DNA of 64,000 nucleotides from Ancylobacter sp. SL191 (GCF_026625645.1 NZ_CP113056.1:2331001-2395000), one strand, 5' to 3'. Positions 1 through 9,643 are shown, counted from the stretch's first letter. Program-made: numbers and translations. Notes: generated from the letters alone by a model not told the origin.

Positions 1-1659
1 GGCGAGAGCGGGGAAGAACTGGAGACCCCCGAGGATGAGGATGACGCCGGTGAGAAGGCCGACGAAAAGCAGCCCGTGGGTCGGGAAGGTGCCGGAGGAG
101 GCGGCGAGCCGGGTCTTGCCGGCGAGCGAGCCGGCGATCGCCATCATCGGCACGATATAGGCGAAGCGCCCGAGCAGCATGGCAAGGCCCAGCGTGGTGT
201 TCCACCAAAGCGAGTTGGCGGAGAGGCCGCCAAAGGCCGAGCCGTTATTCCCCGCCGCCGAGGAGTAGGCGTAGAGGATTTCCGACAGTGCGTGCGGGCC
301 GGCATTGCCGAGCCCGGCCAGCGCGTCCGGCAGCACGGCGGCTACGCCTGAGAAGCCGAGAATGGCGGTGGGCAGGATCAGCACGGCGAGAATGGCCATC
401 TTCACCTCCTTCGCCTCGATCTTCTTGCCGAGATATTCCGGCGTGCGCCCGACCATCAGGCCGGCGACGAAGACGGCGATGATCGCCATGACCAACAGGC
501 CATAGAGGCCGGAGCCGACGCCGCCCGGCAGGATCTCGCCGAGCTGGATCATGAACATCGGCACCAGCCCGCCGAGCGGGGTGAAGGAGCCGTGCATGGC
601 GTTCACCGCGCCGTCCGACAGGCCTGTGGTGACGGTGGCGAACAGCGCGGAGGCGGCGAGGCCGAAGCGGACCTCCTTGCCCTCCATATTGCCGCCCGCC
701 GGGTCGAGCCCCGCCGCGACCAGCGAGGGGGTGCCGGCCGCTTCCGCCCAATAGGCGACGGCGACGCCGGCGATGAGGATGATGGCGATGACGCCGATCA
801 ACGCGCGGGCCTGCCGGCGGTCGCCGACCAGACGGCCGAAGGCGAAGACCAGCGCGGCGGAGATCACCAGCATCTGCCAGATTTCCAGCGCGTTGCTGAA
901 CGGCGTCGGGTTCTCGAAGGGGTGAGCGGCATTCACATTGAAGAAGCCGCCGCCATTGGTGCCGAGCTGCTTGATCGCCATTTGCGAGGCGACGGGGCCG
1001 ACCGCGATGGTCTGCTGCGCGCCCTCCAGCGTGGTGGCGGCGACGCTTGCGTCAAGCGTCTGCGGCACGCCCATCGCCACCTGCGCGAGGCCGGTGATGA
1101 TGGCCAGCGGCAGCAGGATGTAGAGCACCGAGCGCGTCATATCGACGAAGAAATTGCCGAGGCCGGGCGCGTTCGAGCGGGCAAAGGCCCGCACCAGCGC
1201 GACGGCGAGCGCAAGGCCGGTGGCGGCGGAGAGGAAGTTCTGCACGGTGAGCCCGGCCATCTGGCTGAACAGGCTCATCGTGGTCTCGCCGCCATAGGAC
1301 TGCCAGTTGGTGTTGGTGACGAAGCTCACCGCCGTGTTGAAGGCGAGGTCGGGCGACAGCGCACCGAAGCCCAGCGGGTTCAGCGGCAGCAGGCCCTGAA
1401 GGCGCAGCAGCGCGTAGAGCAGGACGACGCCCGCCGCGTTGAAGGCGAGCATGGCGAGCGTGTAGCCCAGCGCGCTCTGCTCGGCCTTGGGGTCGACGCC
1501 GGCAAGGCGATAGAGGCCACGCTCGAGCGGGCCGAGCACGGGCGAGAGCAGGGTGCGCTCACCGGCGTACAGCCGCGCCATAGTGGCGCCGAGCGGCACG
1601 GCGGCGATGAGGACGAGCGCGAGGATGATGGCTATCTGGAGCCAGCCGAGAGCGGTCAT
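1..1659 (-). CDS. kdpA: Potassium-transporting P-type ATPase subunit KdpA (3' end cut by window edge)
   Basis: KdpA is the K+-binding, channel-like membrane subunit of the high-affinity KdpFABC pump. About 553 codons are visible against a usual 560-590, so only the last few residues are missing. Selectivity-filter-type loops are visible: [10 protein letters not shown] near residues 115-124, [19 protein letters not shown] near 232, and [11 protein letters not shown] towards the C-terminus. The start is the ATG at 1657-1659, the first Met before the hydrophobic [18 protein letters not shown] segment. kdpF lies 30 bp upstream; kdpB and kdpC would follow beyond the left edge. No KdpDE is visible here. 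Identity is clear from family signatures. Confidence 0.96.
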   Translation of the reverse strand, partial: MTALGWLQIAIILALVLIAAVPLGATMARLYAGERTLLSPVLGPLERGLYRLAGVDPKAEQSALGYTLAMLAFNAAGVVLLYALLRLQGLLPLNPLGFGALSPDLAFNTAVSFVTNTNWQSYGGETTMSLFSQMAGLTVQNFLSAATGLALAVALVRAFARSNAPGLGNFFVDMTRSVLYILLPLAIITGLAQVAMGVPQTLDASVAATTLEGAQQTIAVGPVASQMAIKQLGTNGGGFFNVNAAHPFENPTPFSNALEIWQMLVISAALVFAFGRLVGDRRQARALIGVIAIILIAGVAVAYWAEAAGTPSLVAAGLDPAGGNMEGKEVRFGLAASALFATVTTGLSDGAVNAMHGSFTPLGGLVPMFMIQLGEILPGGVGSGLYGLLVMAIIAVFVAGLMVGRTPEYLGKKIEAKEVKMAILAVLILPTAILGFSGVAAVLPDALAGLGNAGPHALSEILYAYSSAAGNNGSAFGGLSANSLWWNTTLGLAMLLGRFAYIVPMMAIAGSLAGKTRLAASSGTFPTHGLLFVGLLTGVILILGGLQFFPALA

Positions 1660-1689
1660 GGCGAGGGACTTTCAGGGAGGGAGGGCGCG

Positions 1690-1776
1690 TCAGAACTTCT
1701 CGGGCTGCAGCAGCGCGAGCACGAGATAGACGGCGAGGGCGAGGGCGACAGAGGCGCCCAGAAGGAGATCAAGCAT
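1690..1776 (-). CDS. kdpF: KdpF small membrane subunit
   Basis: A 28-residue peptide, MLDLLLGASVALALAVYL followed by VLALLQPEKF, consists of one transmembrane helix and the C-terminal L-x-P-E-x-F motif typical of KdpF. KdpF sits at the periphery of the Kdp pump and stabilises the complex. It lies directly upstream of kdpA (30 bp) and 3 bp downstream of another tiny membrane ORF, so it is probably translated as part of the kdp operon. It is a gene easily missed because of its length. Confidence 0.9.
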   Translation of the reverse strand: MLDLLLGASVALALAVYLVLALLQPEKF

Positions 1777-1779
1777 GGC

Positions 1780-1863
1780 CTAGCCTCGCGCGGTGTAGCG
1801 GGCATAGGCGGCCATCAGCAGGAAGAAGCCGAGGGCGATGGCGAGGTAGATAAAATCCAGCAT
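1780..1863 (-). CDS. 27-aa single-helix peptide at head of kdp operon
   Basis: This short ORF (MLDFIYLAIALGFFLLMAAY, then ARYTARG) encodes one predicted transmembrane helix followed by a basic tail. It ends 3 bp before the kdpF start codon, so the two are probably translationally linked. From memory, comparable unnamed peptides precede kdpF in other proteobacterial kdp operons, sometimes annotated as hypothetical. It could be an extra Kdp accessory subunit or a leader peptide; the sequence alone does not decide. Its position and hydrophobicity support it being real. Confidence 0.7.
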   Translation of the reverse strand: MLDFIYLAIALGFFLLMAAYARYTARG

Positions 1864-2074
1864 GTTCCAGGTTCCTGGTTGGGCCGGTCTCTCATCTAGG
1901 CGGGGGCGGATAAGCGTTCGATCCGGAATGCGGCGACCCGCCATAAGGAAGGCATAAAGGCCGCCGGCCGCGCGTTACCGTCGCGTGTTCGCCCTTCGGT
2001 CGATGCGGTGCTGCGCAACCCTTCGGCGCTTTCGGGCTTATCCCCTGCACAGGTAGCGGGTGGGGGAGGGAAAC

Positions 2075-3181
2075 ATGGGACGACGGACGTGGATGCGTGC
2101 GGGTGGCGGGGATGTGCTGCTCGCGGGAGCCGCCTTCGTGCTGGGCGCGGCGCTGGTTACACGCTGGCCGGTGCCCCTGCGCCGGGAAGGGCAGGCGCCT
2201 GCTTCGCTGCCCGCCGTGCCGCTTGCCGCCGCGCTGCATGATGGGCGCGGCCGCTTCGCTGACAGCCCGGCGGAGCTGCCGGCCCGCGCCTGGCGCGATG
2301 TGTTCTGGCGCGTCTATGCCGGTTTCACCGAGGACCGGGTGCTGGCGGTGGCGGGCGGGGTGACCTTCTACACCATGCTGGCGCTGTTTCCCGCGCTCGC
2401 CGCCTTCATCTCGCTGTTCGGCCTTTATGCCGAGCCGGTGGCGGTCATTCGCGAGCTCGACCAGTGGCGCGGCATCCTGCCGGGGGCGGCGGTGGAGATC
2501 ATCAGCGGGCAGATCGAGCGCATCGCCACCGGCAGCAACCGCACGCTCGGCTTTGCCTTTGCGCTGAGCCTCGTCATCGCGCTGTGGAGCTCCAATGCCG
2601 GGATGAAGGCGCTCTTTGATGCGCTCAACATCGTCTATGGCGAGAGCGAGAAACGCAGCTTCATCCGGCTGAATGCCGTGTCGCTGCTGTTCACTTCCGG
2701 CGCGCTGGCGCTGATGCTGCTCGCCATGGGTGCGGTGGTGCTGCTGCCGCTGGTGCTCGCCCTGCTGCCGGGCCTGCCCGGCGAATTGCTGATCCGCTGG
2801 GGCCGCTGGCCGCTGCTGTTCGTCGCGGTCAGCATCGGGCTGGCGCTGATCTATCGCTACGCGCCGAGCCGCGAGCGCCCGCGCTGGCAATGGCTCAGCG
2901 TCGGCAGCGTGTTCGCGGCCAGCGCCTGGCTCGCCGGCTCCATGCTGTTCTCCTGGTACGCGGCGAACCTCACCGATTTCAACGAGACCTATGGCTCGCT
3001 GGGCGCCATCATGGCTTTCATGATCTGGGTGTGGATCTCCATCATCGTCGTGCTGGTGGGGGCGCAGATCAACGCCGAGGCCGAGCACCAGACGGCGCGC
3101 GACAGCACCACCGGCGCGCCGCTGCCGCTGGGGCTGCGCGGCGCGACGATGGCCGACACGGTCGGGGAATCGCCGGCCTGA
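2075..3181 (+). CDS. YihY/virulence factor BrkB family inner-membrane protein
   Basis: About 368 residues with an N-terminal helix (near 10-28), a linker, and a core of roughly six transmembrane segments. Family features are GGVTFYTMLALFPALAAFISLFGLY (split over the first core helix), LWSSNAGMKALFDALNIVYGE and the late TYGSLGAIMAFMIWVWIS segment. Members were once called ribonuclease BN or BrkB; the molecular function is unsettled. I chose ATG 2075 because GGGGGAGGG lies immediately upstream; an in-frame GTG at 2060 would add five residues. It is divergent from the kdp genes and converges with the GMC gene, only 6 bp away. Confidence 0.88.
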   Translation: MGRRTWMRAGGGDVLLAGAAFVLGAALVTRWPVPLRREGQAPASLPAVPLAAALHDGRGRFADSPAELPARAWRDVFWRVYAGFTEDRVLAVAGGVTFYTMLALFPALAAFISLFGLYAEPVAVIRELDQWRGILPGAAVEIISGQIERIATGSNRTLGFAFALSLVIALWSSNAGMKALFDALNIVYGESEKRSFIRLNAVSLLFTSGALALMLLAMGAVVLLPLVLALLPGLPGELLIRWGRWPLLFVAVSIGLALIYRYAPSRERPRWQWLSVGSVFAASAWLAGSMLFSWYAANLTDFNETYGSLGAIMAFMIWVWISIIVVLVGAQINAEAEHQTARDSTTGAPLPLGLRGATMADTVGESPA

Positions 3182-3187
3182 CGAGTG

Positions 3188-4900
3188 TCAGCCGCCCGCC
3201 CGCATGAAGCCGGCGATGCGCTCGGCGATCATGATGGTCGGCATGTTGGTGTTGGCGCGCGGAATGGCCGGCATGACGGAAGCGTCCGCCACGCGCAAGC
3301 CCGCGACGCCGATCACCCGGCCCTGCGCGGTGGTGACGGCGGCGGGATCGTCCGCCCGGCCCATGCGGCAGGTGCCGCTCGGGTGCCAGGTGCCCCCGAC
3401 ATTGCGACGCACGAAATCGGTCAGCGCGCCCGCGTCATTGAGCAGGTCGGCGATGGTGATGCCTTCGGTGACGACCGCATGGATCAGCGCCGCGCGTAAC
3501 GGGCCGGCGGCGTCGAGCAGCGCCGCGAGAGTGCCGCGCTGGAGCGCGTTCCACCGGCCGGGCACGGCGATCTTCGCCACGCGCGGCGTGTAGCTCGCCG
3601 GAAAGACCACATCGCGCGCCCCATCGAGCGCGGGGTCGAGCAGGGCCTGCGCGCCCCGGCGCAGCGCGTCGCACAGCCGCTGGAGATCGCGCGCGTCGCT
3701 GAGCATGCGGAAATCGACCAGCGGCTCGCGCGCCGGATCGGCCCCGGCCAGACGCACGCTGCCGCGCGAAAAACTCTTATTGACCCAGAAGAACAGGCAG
3801 CCCGTCCGCCGCCCGACGCTGTGCCAGCCGGCGCGCGAGAGGATGGCGGCGTGCATGTCGCCCGGCGGGGCGCCGGGAAGGTCCGAGGTGTAGCGCCAGA
3901 TCGCCTGCTCATGGTGCTCGGCGCCGTTGCGCTCGCGAAAGGCCGGCGGCAGCCAGGTGGCAACGGCGATGGAGGGGTGCTCCATGAGGTTGCGCCCGAC
4001 GCCCGGCCGGTCCGCCACCACGCCGATGCCGAGCGCCTGCAGTTCCTCCGCCGGGCCGATGCCGGAGCGCAGTAGCAGCGCCGGCGAGTGGATGGCGCCG
4101 GCCGCGACAACGACCTCGCCGGCGGTGATGGTGACGGGGCCCGCCGGGCCATCGACCACCGCGCCGGTGACGCGGCGCCCTGCCATGAGCAGGTGGTGGG
4201 CCTGATGGCCGGTGATGATGCGCAGATTGGGCCGGGCGCGGACCGCGGGCGTGAGATAGGCCAGCGAGGTCGGCTGGCGCCGGCCCTCATCGTCCACCGC
4301 CACCGCGCCGCGATAGGTGCCGTCGAGCCACGCGCCGTTCTGGTCGAGCTGGATCGGGTGGCCGCGCGCCTCCAGCGTCTCCATCACCCGTCGGACGAAG
4401 GGCGAGAGCGCGCCATCGCCGATGCGGCGCACGATGATCGGCCCGTCCGTGCCGTGCAGCGGGCCGGAAAAGTCGCGGTCCGCCTCCATGGCGCGAAACA
4501 CCGGCAGGCAGTCGCGCAAACCCCAGCCTTCCGCGCCCAGACGCTCCCACTCGTCGTAATCGTCCGGCGCGCCGCGGTTGGCCATCAGCGCATTGATCGC
4601 CGAGCCGCCTCCGAGCAGGCGCGCCTGCTCATAGCGCCGGGGTTCGCGCGGCGCATTGCCGGCGCCCATCAAGGCATTGAGCCCCGCCCAGATGTTCGAC
4701 GTGTCGAGATAGGCGCGGCCGGGGTAGCGCCCGGCGATGTCCGCCGGGATGTCGGCGCGGGTGATGTCGCGCCCGGCCTCGATGAGGATGACCTGCCGCC
4801 CGGGCTCCTCCGACAGCCGCGCCGCCAGCACGCAGCCGGCGCTGCCGCCGCCAAGGATCAGCGTGTCGCAGGCGAGGGAGACCGGGGCGGCGACCGGCAT
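3188..4900 (-). CDS. GMC-family FAD oxidoreductase (choline dehydrogenase-like)
   Basis: A protein of 570 residues with the N-terminal FAD-binding Rossmann motif LILGGGSAGCVLAARLSE, the family segment QARLLGGGSAINALMANRG, and the C-terminal GTWHPSGTCRMG containing the catalytic-type His, followed by NTNMPTIMIAERIA. GMC enzymes oxidise alcohols (choline, glucose, aryl or polyalkyl alcohols); the substrate here is unknown. The start ATG at 4898-4900 overlaps the stop codon of the HAD gene (TGATG), so the two are translationally coupled. An open frame continues upstream, but it runs antiparallel to nothing useful and lies inside the HAD gene, so it is not taken as coding. Confidence 0.93.
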   Translation of the reverse strand: MPVAAPVSLACDTLILGGGSAGCVLAARLSEEPGRQVILIEAGRDITRADIPADIAGRYPGRAYLDTSNIWAGLNALMGAGNAPREPRRYEQARLLGGGSAINALMANRGAPDDYDEWERLGAEGWGLRDCLPVFRAMEADRDFSGPLHGTDGPIIVRRIGDGALSPFVRRVMETLEARGHPIQLDQNGAWLDGTYRGAVAVDDEGRRQPTSLAYLTPAVRARPNLRIITGHQAHHLLMAGRRVTGAVVDGPAGPVTITAGEVVVAAGAIHSPALLLRSGIGPAEELQALGIGVVADRPGVGRNLMEHPSIAVATWLPPAFRERNGAEHHEQAIWRYTSDLPGAPPGDMHAAILSRAGWHSVGRRTGCLFFWVNKSFSRGSVRLAGADPAREPLVDFRMLSDARDLQRLCDALRRGAQALLDPALDGARDVVFPASYTPRVAKIAVPGRWNALQRGTLAALLDAAGPLRAALIHAVVTEGITIADLLNDAGALTDFVRRNVGGTWHPSGTCRMGRADDPAAVTTAQGRVIGVAGLRVADASVMPAIPRANTNMPTIMIAERIAGFMRAGG

Positions 4901-5610
4901 CAGGCGCCCGCGCGTTCGGCGTCGACCGCGTCGGCGAGCTGCTTCAGCGAGGAGAGATGCAGGTCGGGCGTGGTGAAGCTCTTGGGCGCGGGCGTGCCGC
5001 CATAGCCGACAAGCCCTTGCCGCCGCTCGATCCAGCACACCGTGTAGCCCTCAGCGCGGGCGACGCCGATGTCGTGATGCTGGCTCTGCGCGACATGCAG
5101 GATCTCGTCCTGCCGGTAGCCGAAGGCCGACTGGCGGCCGAGATTATAGGAGAAGAAGCGCGGATCAGGCTTGGCGCAGCCGGCCTCGTCGCAGGTCACG
5201 CTGTCATGGAACGGGTTGCCGAGGGTGGCGGAATAGGCGGAGAAGACGGTGCGGTCGGTGTTGGTCATGGCGACCAGCCGGTAGTTGTGGCGCAGGCGCT
5301 TCAGCGCCTCGACCGAGTCCGCGAAGGCCGGCCAGCGGAACACGGCGAGCTGGAACGCCTCGGCGGTCGTCTCGTCATTGGCGAAGCCGCACTCATTGGC
5401 GACGTAGAGGTAGACGTCCTTCATGGCGAAGGAGGAACGGCCGTGGAAAGCGTCCCGCCCGCGCGTGTAGGGCCCGAAGATCTCGTCATCCGTGGCCGCT
5501 TCCGCCTTCGGGCCACCGAGCGTGCGCATGGCATTCAGAACGCCGGTCTCGAAGTCGATCAGCGTGCCGACGACATCGAACGTCATGACCTTGAAATCGG
5601 TGAGTTTCAC
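4900..5610 (-). CDS. HAD hydrolase, haloacid dehalogenase type II-like
   Basis: A 236-residue HAD-fold protein. Motif I is FDVVGTL with nucleophile D12; the second Asp of the usual DxD is Val, as in L-2-haloacid dehalogenases rather than phosphatases. Motif II is MTNT near 115-118, motif III CAKPDP near K147, and motif IV SQHHDIGVARAEG near D180. Translation starts at GTG 5608-5610 with GGAG a few bases upstream. It is the first gene of a two-gene operon with the GMC oxidoreductase and is divergent from a LysR regulator. The substrate may be a halo-acid, but related proteins of unknown substrate are common. Confidence 0.85.
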   Translation of the reverse strand: MKLTDFKVMTFDVVGTLIDFETGVLNAMRTLGGPKAEAATDDEIFGPYTRGRDAFHGRSSFAMKDVYLYVANECGFANDETTAEAFQLAVFRWPAFADSVEALKRLRHNYRLVAMTNTDRTVFSAYSATLGNPFHDSVTCDEAGCAKPDPRFFSYNLGRQSAFGYRQDEILHVAQSQHHDIGVARAEGYTVCWIERRQGLVGYGGTPAPKSFTTPDLHLSSLKQLADAVDAERAGA

Positions 5611-5711
5611 GGAGAACTCCGGTCGGTAGGGCGCAGCAGCGCCGGGCTTCGATGGCGGCCAGCAGAGCAGCGGGGGCGTCCTGCTTCAATTGAAAAAAGC
5701 TTGGGCAGGCG

Positions 5712-5724
5712 TTACATCATGTAA
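5712..5724. promoter_or_regulatory. Perfect dyad (TTACAT-C-ATGTAA) abutting LysR start
   Basis: The 13-base sequence TTACATCATGTAA is a perfect inverted repeat of 6-bp arms around one C. It ends exactly at the base before the putative LysR start codon at 5725, within the 114-bp divergent region between the HAD/GMC operon and the regulator. Its position fits an autoregulatory LysR-type site, which would also cover the translation start region. That it is an operator is inference. Confidence 0.5.
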
Positions 5725-6690
5725 ATGCGTAAGATCCGCCTGATGTTGCCGTCGATGAACGGCTTTTTCACTTTCGAGGCCGCGGCCCGCTGCGGGAACT
5801 TCGCGCGGGCGGCGGAGGAGCTGAATGTGACGCCGGCGGCGGTCAGTCGCATGGTCGGGCGGCTGGAGGAGCATATTGGCTTCCCGCTGTTCGACCGGCT
5901 GCCCGGCGGGGTGGCGCTGACCGAGCCGGGCCGCATCCTGCATGAGGCGGTAGGGCGCGGCTTTTCCGGTATCGAGAGGGCGTTGCAGGAAATCGAAGAC
6001 CGGCGGATCGGCATCGAGACGGTGACGCTGTCGGTCTCCACCGGCTTCACCACGCACTGGATGATGCCGCATATGGCTGAACTAAAAAGGGATTTTCCCA
6101 AGCTGGAGCTGCGCTTCCAGCTCATCATGTCGGCGCTGGGCGGGCCGGTGCATGATGTCGATCTCGGCATGCGCTTCGTCGACCGGGCCGATGCCCGCCA
6201 TGAGCTGAGCTACATCATGCCGGAGATCGTGCTGCCGGTGTGCAGCCCTTCCTATGCGGAAGCGGGGGTGGAAAACGGGCGGAGTGTCAGTGCAGTCAGG
6301 CGGACGATCAGGGTAATCCGGCTGAGCGAGGCCGAGCCGGACTGGTCGCATCTGCTGCCGCCCGAGGCGATGGACCCGCCGCCCGAGACGATGGACCTCG
6401 ACGATTATGGAATCGTCGTGCAGGCGGCGATGCTCGGGCAGGGGGTGGCGCTCGGCTGGCTGAACGTGGTCGGTCACGGGCTGCGGACCGGTGCTCTGAT
6501 ACCTTTCGGCGGCCGCGCCAGCGCCACGGGGCGCCAGTGCCAGTTCATGCGGCTGCGCGACAAGCCGCTGCGCCCCATCGTGGCGGATCTGCGCGACTGG
6601 ATCACCCGGCGGCTGCGGGCGGATATCGACGCGGTGGCGGGACACCACCCGGACCTGGGTCTCGACGGGCTGCTCCGCAACACAATGTAA
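5725..6690 (+). CDS. LysR-family transcriptional regulator (GcvA-like)
   Basis: Up to 321 residues. The N-terminal winged helix-turn-helix reads FFTFEAAARCGNFARAAEELNVTPAAVSRMVGRLEE (in two stretches), followed by the effector domain with TGFTTHWMMPHMAELKRDFP and GQGVALGWLNVV. The TPAAVS recognition helix is typical of GcvA-type regulators. It probably controls the divergent HAD-GMC operon and itself. No convincing ribosome-binding site precedes ATG 5725 or the alternative ATG 5743, so the start is uncertain and a leaderless message is possible. Confidence 0.9.
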   Translation: MRKIRLMLPSMNGFFTFEAAARCGNFARAAEELNVTPAAVSRMVGRLEEHIGFPLFDRLPGGVALTEPGRILHEAVGRGFSGIERALQEIEDRRIGIETVTLSVSTGFTTHWMMPHMAELKRDFPKLELRFQLIMSALGGPVHDVDLGMRFVDRADARHELSYIMPEIVLPVCSPSYAEAGVENGRSVSAVRRTIRVIRLSEAEPDWSHLLPPEAMDPPPETMDLDDYGIVVQAAMLGQGVALGWLNVVGHGLRTGALIPFGGRASATGRQCQFMRLRDKPLRPIVADLRDWITRRLRADIDAVAGHHPDLGLDGLLRNTM

Positions 6691-7243
6691 ACCCGCCACG
6701 GCAGCGGGATCGCCCCGAAAATCATCACATGCGCGCTTTCGCGCCACTCGCTTGGGCGGACGTCGCTTTAAGACAACGGGGGTGACGGCTTCCACCTGCC
6801 AAGGAGCGCCGCAAGCCCCTAGCATGAGCGTGGCCGTCCTGGCCTTCGCACCCCCGGCACGTGACGCGGATCGTGTCATGACGCAGGGTGGCGCGGGGCC
6901 GGAGGCCTAAAAATAAGCGCGCCTAGTTCTTCAGCAACAGGCGCTGTCCGGTGTGCCATACCATCGGACAACAGGGTGGAAGCCGACCCGAGCGGGGCCC
7001 CATGGGCACGCAATGCCGGGCCCATGCCGTCATGACGGCGAACCTTCCATAACCTATTGAAATACATCTATCTTTTTTGACGATGGGGTGCTCAAGTAGG
7101 GCGTTCGGCGGCCCATGAGGGCGGTTGGCACGGTGCTTGCGGAAGACAGGGGGCTCGCTCCGGCGGGTGGAAACACATGAACGCCTGACAAACGTGCCCG
7201 GGAGGAGCGGCCAATCCTCCCCCGCCAGTGCTGAGGAGCATCC
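6691..7243. other. 553-bp non-coding region with leader hairpin before ABC operon
   Basis: No convincing gene is seen here. The less GC-rich part around 7045-7085 (TTGAAATACATCTATC, then TTTTTTGACG) is a plausible promoter area for the downstream ABC transporter, though no good -35/-10 pair stands out. At 7200-7221 there is an inverted repeat GGGAGGA-N8-TCCTCCC without a T-run, 22 bp before the start codon; it could be a leader structure, and its right arm could pair with ribosome-binding sequences. A short minus-strand open frame at 6876-7067 has no family character. Confidence 0.4.
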
Positions 7244-8347
7244 ATGAGGCTTCCCGTGAGTGCCAACGATAGCTTTGTCGAATTTGCCGGCGTTCAGAAG
7301 ACCTATGACGGTGAGATTCTTGTCGTGAAGGATCTCAGCCTGCGCATCCGGCGCGGGGAATTCCTGACCCTTCTCGGGCCCTCCGGCTCGGGCAAGACCA
7401 CCACCCTGATGATGCTGGCCGGCTTCGAGACGCCGACCTCCGGCGACATCATCCTCGATGGCAACCGCATCGACGCGCTCCCCCCGGAAAAGCGCGACAT
7501 CGGCATGGTCTTCCAGAACTATGCCCTCTTCCCCCATATGAGCGTGGCGCAGAATGTCGGCTACCCGCTCAAGGTGCGCGGCCTGCCCAAGGCCGAGATC
7601 GCCGAGCGCGTGGCCAAGGCGCTGGGCATGGTCGAGCTGGGCTCCTTCGCCGCCCGCATGCCCGGCCAGCTCTCGGGCGGCCAGCAGCAGCGCGTCGCGC
7701 TTGCCCGCGCGCTCGTCTTCGAGCCCAAGCTGGTGCTGATGGACGAGCCGCTCGGTGCGCTCGACAAGCAGCTGCGCGAGCACATGCAGATGGAGATCCG
7801 CCATCTGCATGAGCGGCTCGGCATCACCGTGGTCTATGTCACGCACGACCAGAGCGAGGCGCTGACCATGTCCGACCGGGTGGCGGTGTTCAATGCCGGC
7901 ATCATCCAGCAGGTCGCCCCGCCCTCCGAGCTTTATGAAAGCCCGTCCAACTCCTTCGTCGCCCAGTTCATCGGCGAGAACAACCGCCTGCCGGGCCGCA
8001 TCGAGGCCGCCAGCGGCGATGTCTGCACGGTGGTGCTGGGCAATGGCGACACCGTCACCGCGACGCTGACCAGCGCCGCCGGCGTCGGCGAGAAGTGCCT
8101 GCTCTCCATTCGCCCCGAGCGGGTGAAGATCGCCCCCGCCGAGGGCGTGGTCGACAACCGCTTCGAGGCTGAAATCGCCGAGATCATCTATCTCGGCGAC
8201 CATGTCCGCGTGCGCTGCCGTCTCGACAGCGGCGCCGAGGTCGTCGTCAAGGTCAGCAATGTCGAGGACCGGCCGGTGCTCGACATCGGCTCCCGCATAC
8301 CGCTCGGCTGGCGCGCGCAGGACTGCCGCGCCCTCGACGCGGCCTGA
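7244..8347 (+). CDS. ABC transporter ATPase, spermidine/putrescine (PotA) type
   Basis: A 367-residue ATPase of a periplasmic-binding-protein-dependent importer. Walker A is GPSGSGKTT (near 42-50), Q-loop FQNYALFPH, signature LSGGQQQR, Walker B LVLMDEP, and switch His [10 protein letters not shown]-terminal TOBE-type domain follows ([11 protein letters not shown] onwards). The ATG at 7244 has AGGAG eight bases upstream. It heads a four-gene operon with a binding protein and two permeases, in the order of polyamine-type importers. The substrate is probably an amine or polyamine, inferred from family and the oxidoreductases downstream. Confidence 0.93.
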   Translation: MRLPVSANDSFVEFAGVQKTYDGEILVVKDLSLRIRRGEFLTLLGPSGSGKTTTLMMLAGFETPTSGDIILDGNRIDALPPEKRDIGMVFQNYALFPHMSVAQNVGYPLKVRGLPKAEIAERVAKALGMVELGSFAARMPGQLSGGQQQRVALARALVFEPKLVLMDEPLGALDKQLREHMQMEIRHLHERLGITVVYVTHDQSEALTMSDRVAVFNAGIIQQVAPPSELYESPSNSFVAQFIGENNRLPGRIEAASGDVCTVVLGNGDTVTATLTSAAGVGEKCLLSIRPERVKIAPAEGVVDNRFEAEIAEIIYLGDHVRVRCRLDSGAEVVVKVSNVEDRPVLDIGSRIPLGWRAQDCRALDAA

Positions 8348-8402
8348 CCCTGCTTTCTGCCGATCACCCGTTTTGCCAACAACCGACCCAAAGGGAATGT
8401 CC

Positions 8403-9449
8403 ATGCAGATCAAGTCGTTGACGATGACCCTGTCCGCTCTCGCGCTGTCCGCGAGCTGCGGCGCCGCCTTCGCGGCCGACAGCCTGACCATCACCTCCTG
8501 GGGCGGCGCCTACCAGAAGAGCCAGGAAGAGGCCTATTACAAGCCCTTCACCGCCAAGACCGGCGTGAAGATCACCCAGGAAGAGTACAATGGCGAGGCG
8601 GCCCGCATCCGCGCCATGGTCGAATCCGGCAACACCACCTGGGATGCCATCGACGTCGACGCCGCGACCGCGCAGCAGGGCTGCGACGAGGGCTTCCTGA
8701 CGCCGATCGACTACTCGAAGTTCGGTGGCAAGGAAGCCTTCGTGAAGGGCTCCACCTTCGAGTGCGGCATCCCCACCATCATCTACTCGACGATCTACGC
8801 GTATGACGCGGACAAGATCAAGGACGGCCCGAAGACCATTGGCGACCTGTTCGACACCAAGAAGTGGCCGGGCAAGCGCGCGCTGCAGAAGACCCCCTTC
8901 GGCAACCTCGAATTCGCGCTGATGGCCGAAGGCGTGCCGGCCGACAAGGTCTACGCCACGCTGAAGACCAAGGAAGGCGTCGACAAGGCGTTCAAGAAGC
9001 TCGACACCATCAAGAAGGACATCGTGTGGTGGGAGGCCGGCGCCCAGCCGCCGCAGCTGCTCGCCTCGGGTGAAGTGGTGATGGCGACCGCCTGGAACGG
9101 CCGTATCTTCAACGCCAACAAGGTCGACAAGAAGAACTTCAAGATCGTCTGGGACGGCCAGCTGATGGACTACGACCTCTGGGCGATCCCGAAGGGCGTG
9201 AAGGATCTCGACGCGGTCTACAAGTTCATCGAATTTGCCTCGAGCCCGGAAGCCCAGGCCGAGCAGACCAAGTACATCTCCTACGGCCCGGCGCTGCTCG
9301 CCGCCACGCCGAAGATCGCGCCGGACATCCTGAAGGATCTGCCGACCGCGCCGGAGAACTCCAAGACCGCGCTCGCCAACGACCCGGTCTTCTGGGGTGA
9401 CAACAAGGAAGAGCTGCTGAAGCGCTTCAATACCTGGGTTGCTCAGTGA
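8403..9449 (+). CDS. Periplasmic substrate-binding protein, PotD/spermidine-putrescine family
   Basis: A 348-residue exported protein. The signal peptide is MQIKSLTMTLSALALSASC plus GAAFAA, cleaved near residue 24, followed by DSLTITSWGGAYQKSQEEAY, the usual start of the mature domain in this family. The conserved region WDAIDVDAATAQQGCDEGFL lines the first lobe. It lies 55 bp after the ATPase and is followed by three strong hairpins, which often protect the abundant binding-protein message. ATG 8403 is chosen because it begins the signal peptide; an upstream in-frame extension overlaps the ATPase gene. Confidence 0.93.
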   Translation: MQIKSLTMTLSALALSASCGAAFAADSLTITSWGGAYQKSQEEAYYKPFTAKTGVKITQEEYNGEAARIRAMVESGNTTWDAIDVDAATAQQGCDEGFLTPIDYSKFGGKEAFVKGSTFECGIPTIIYSTIYAYDADKIKDGPKTIGDLFDTKKWPGKRALQKTPFGNLEFALMAEGVPADKVYATLKTKEGVDKAFKKLDTIKKDIVWWEAGAQPPQLLASGEVVMATAWNGRIFNANKVDKKNFKIVWDGQLMDYDLWAIPKGVKDLDAVYKFIEFASSPEAQAEQTKYISYGPALLAATPKIAPDILKDLPTAPENSKTALANDPVFWGDNKEELLKRFNTWVAQ

Positions 9450-9476
9450 CCCACTTCGCCTGAGCCGGGCCGGCAG

Positions 9477-9565
9477 GGGGAGCACCCGCTCCCCTGGCGT
9501 GCCGGTGCCGGCCCCCGCTGCACGGGGGATGAGAACGCCGGCCGGGGGCCTCGCGGCGCCCCGGC
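9477..9565 (+). promoter_or_regulatory. Three consecutive intercistronic hairpins after binding-protein gene
   Basis: Three GC-rich stem-loops follow one another: GGGGAGC-ACCC-GCTCCCC at 9477-9494, CCCCCG-CTGCA-CGGGGG at 9512-9528, and GCCGGGG/CCCCGGC at 9541-9565. None has a T-run, so they are more likely mRNA-stabilising or attenuating structures than full terminators. This arrangement is usual where a binding protein must be made in excess over permeases. The role is inferred. Confidence 0.55.
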
Positions 9566-9643
9566 CGAACGAACCGATCGGCCCGGACGCGCGCGGCACA
9601 CGCCCGCCAGAGCCGGCCGACACCAGCCGAGGGGAAGTATCGA

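Noticed and set aside
592..1899. 435-codon plus-strand open frame opposite kdpA
   Set aside because: Composition (runs of Arg, Gly, Glu, His, Asp) is typical of the antisense of GC-rich genes; kdpA and kdpF on the minus strand explain the region.
6876..7067. 63-codon minus-strand open frame upstream of the ABC operon
   Set aside because: No ribosome site, no recognisable domain, and it crosses the probable promoter region.
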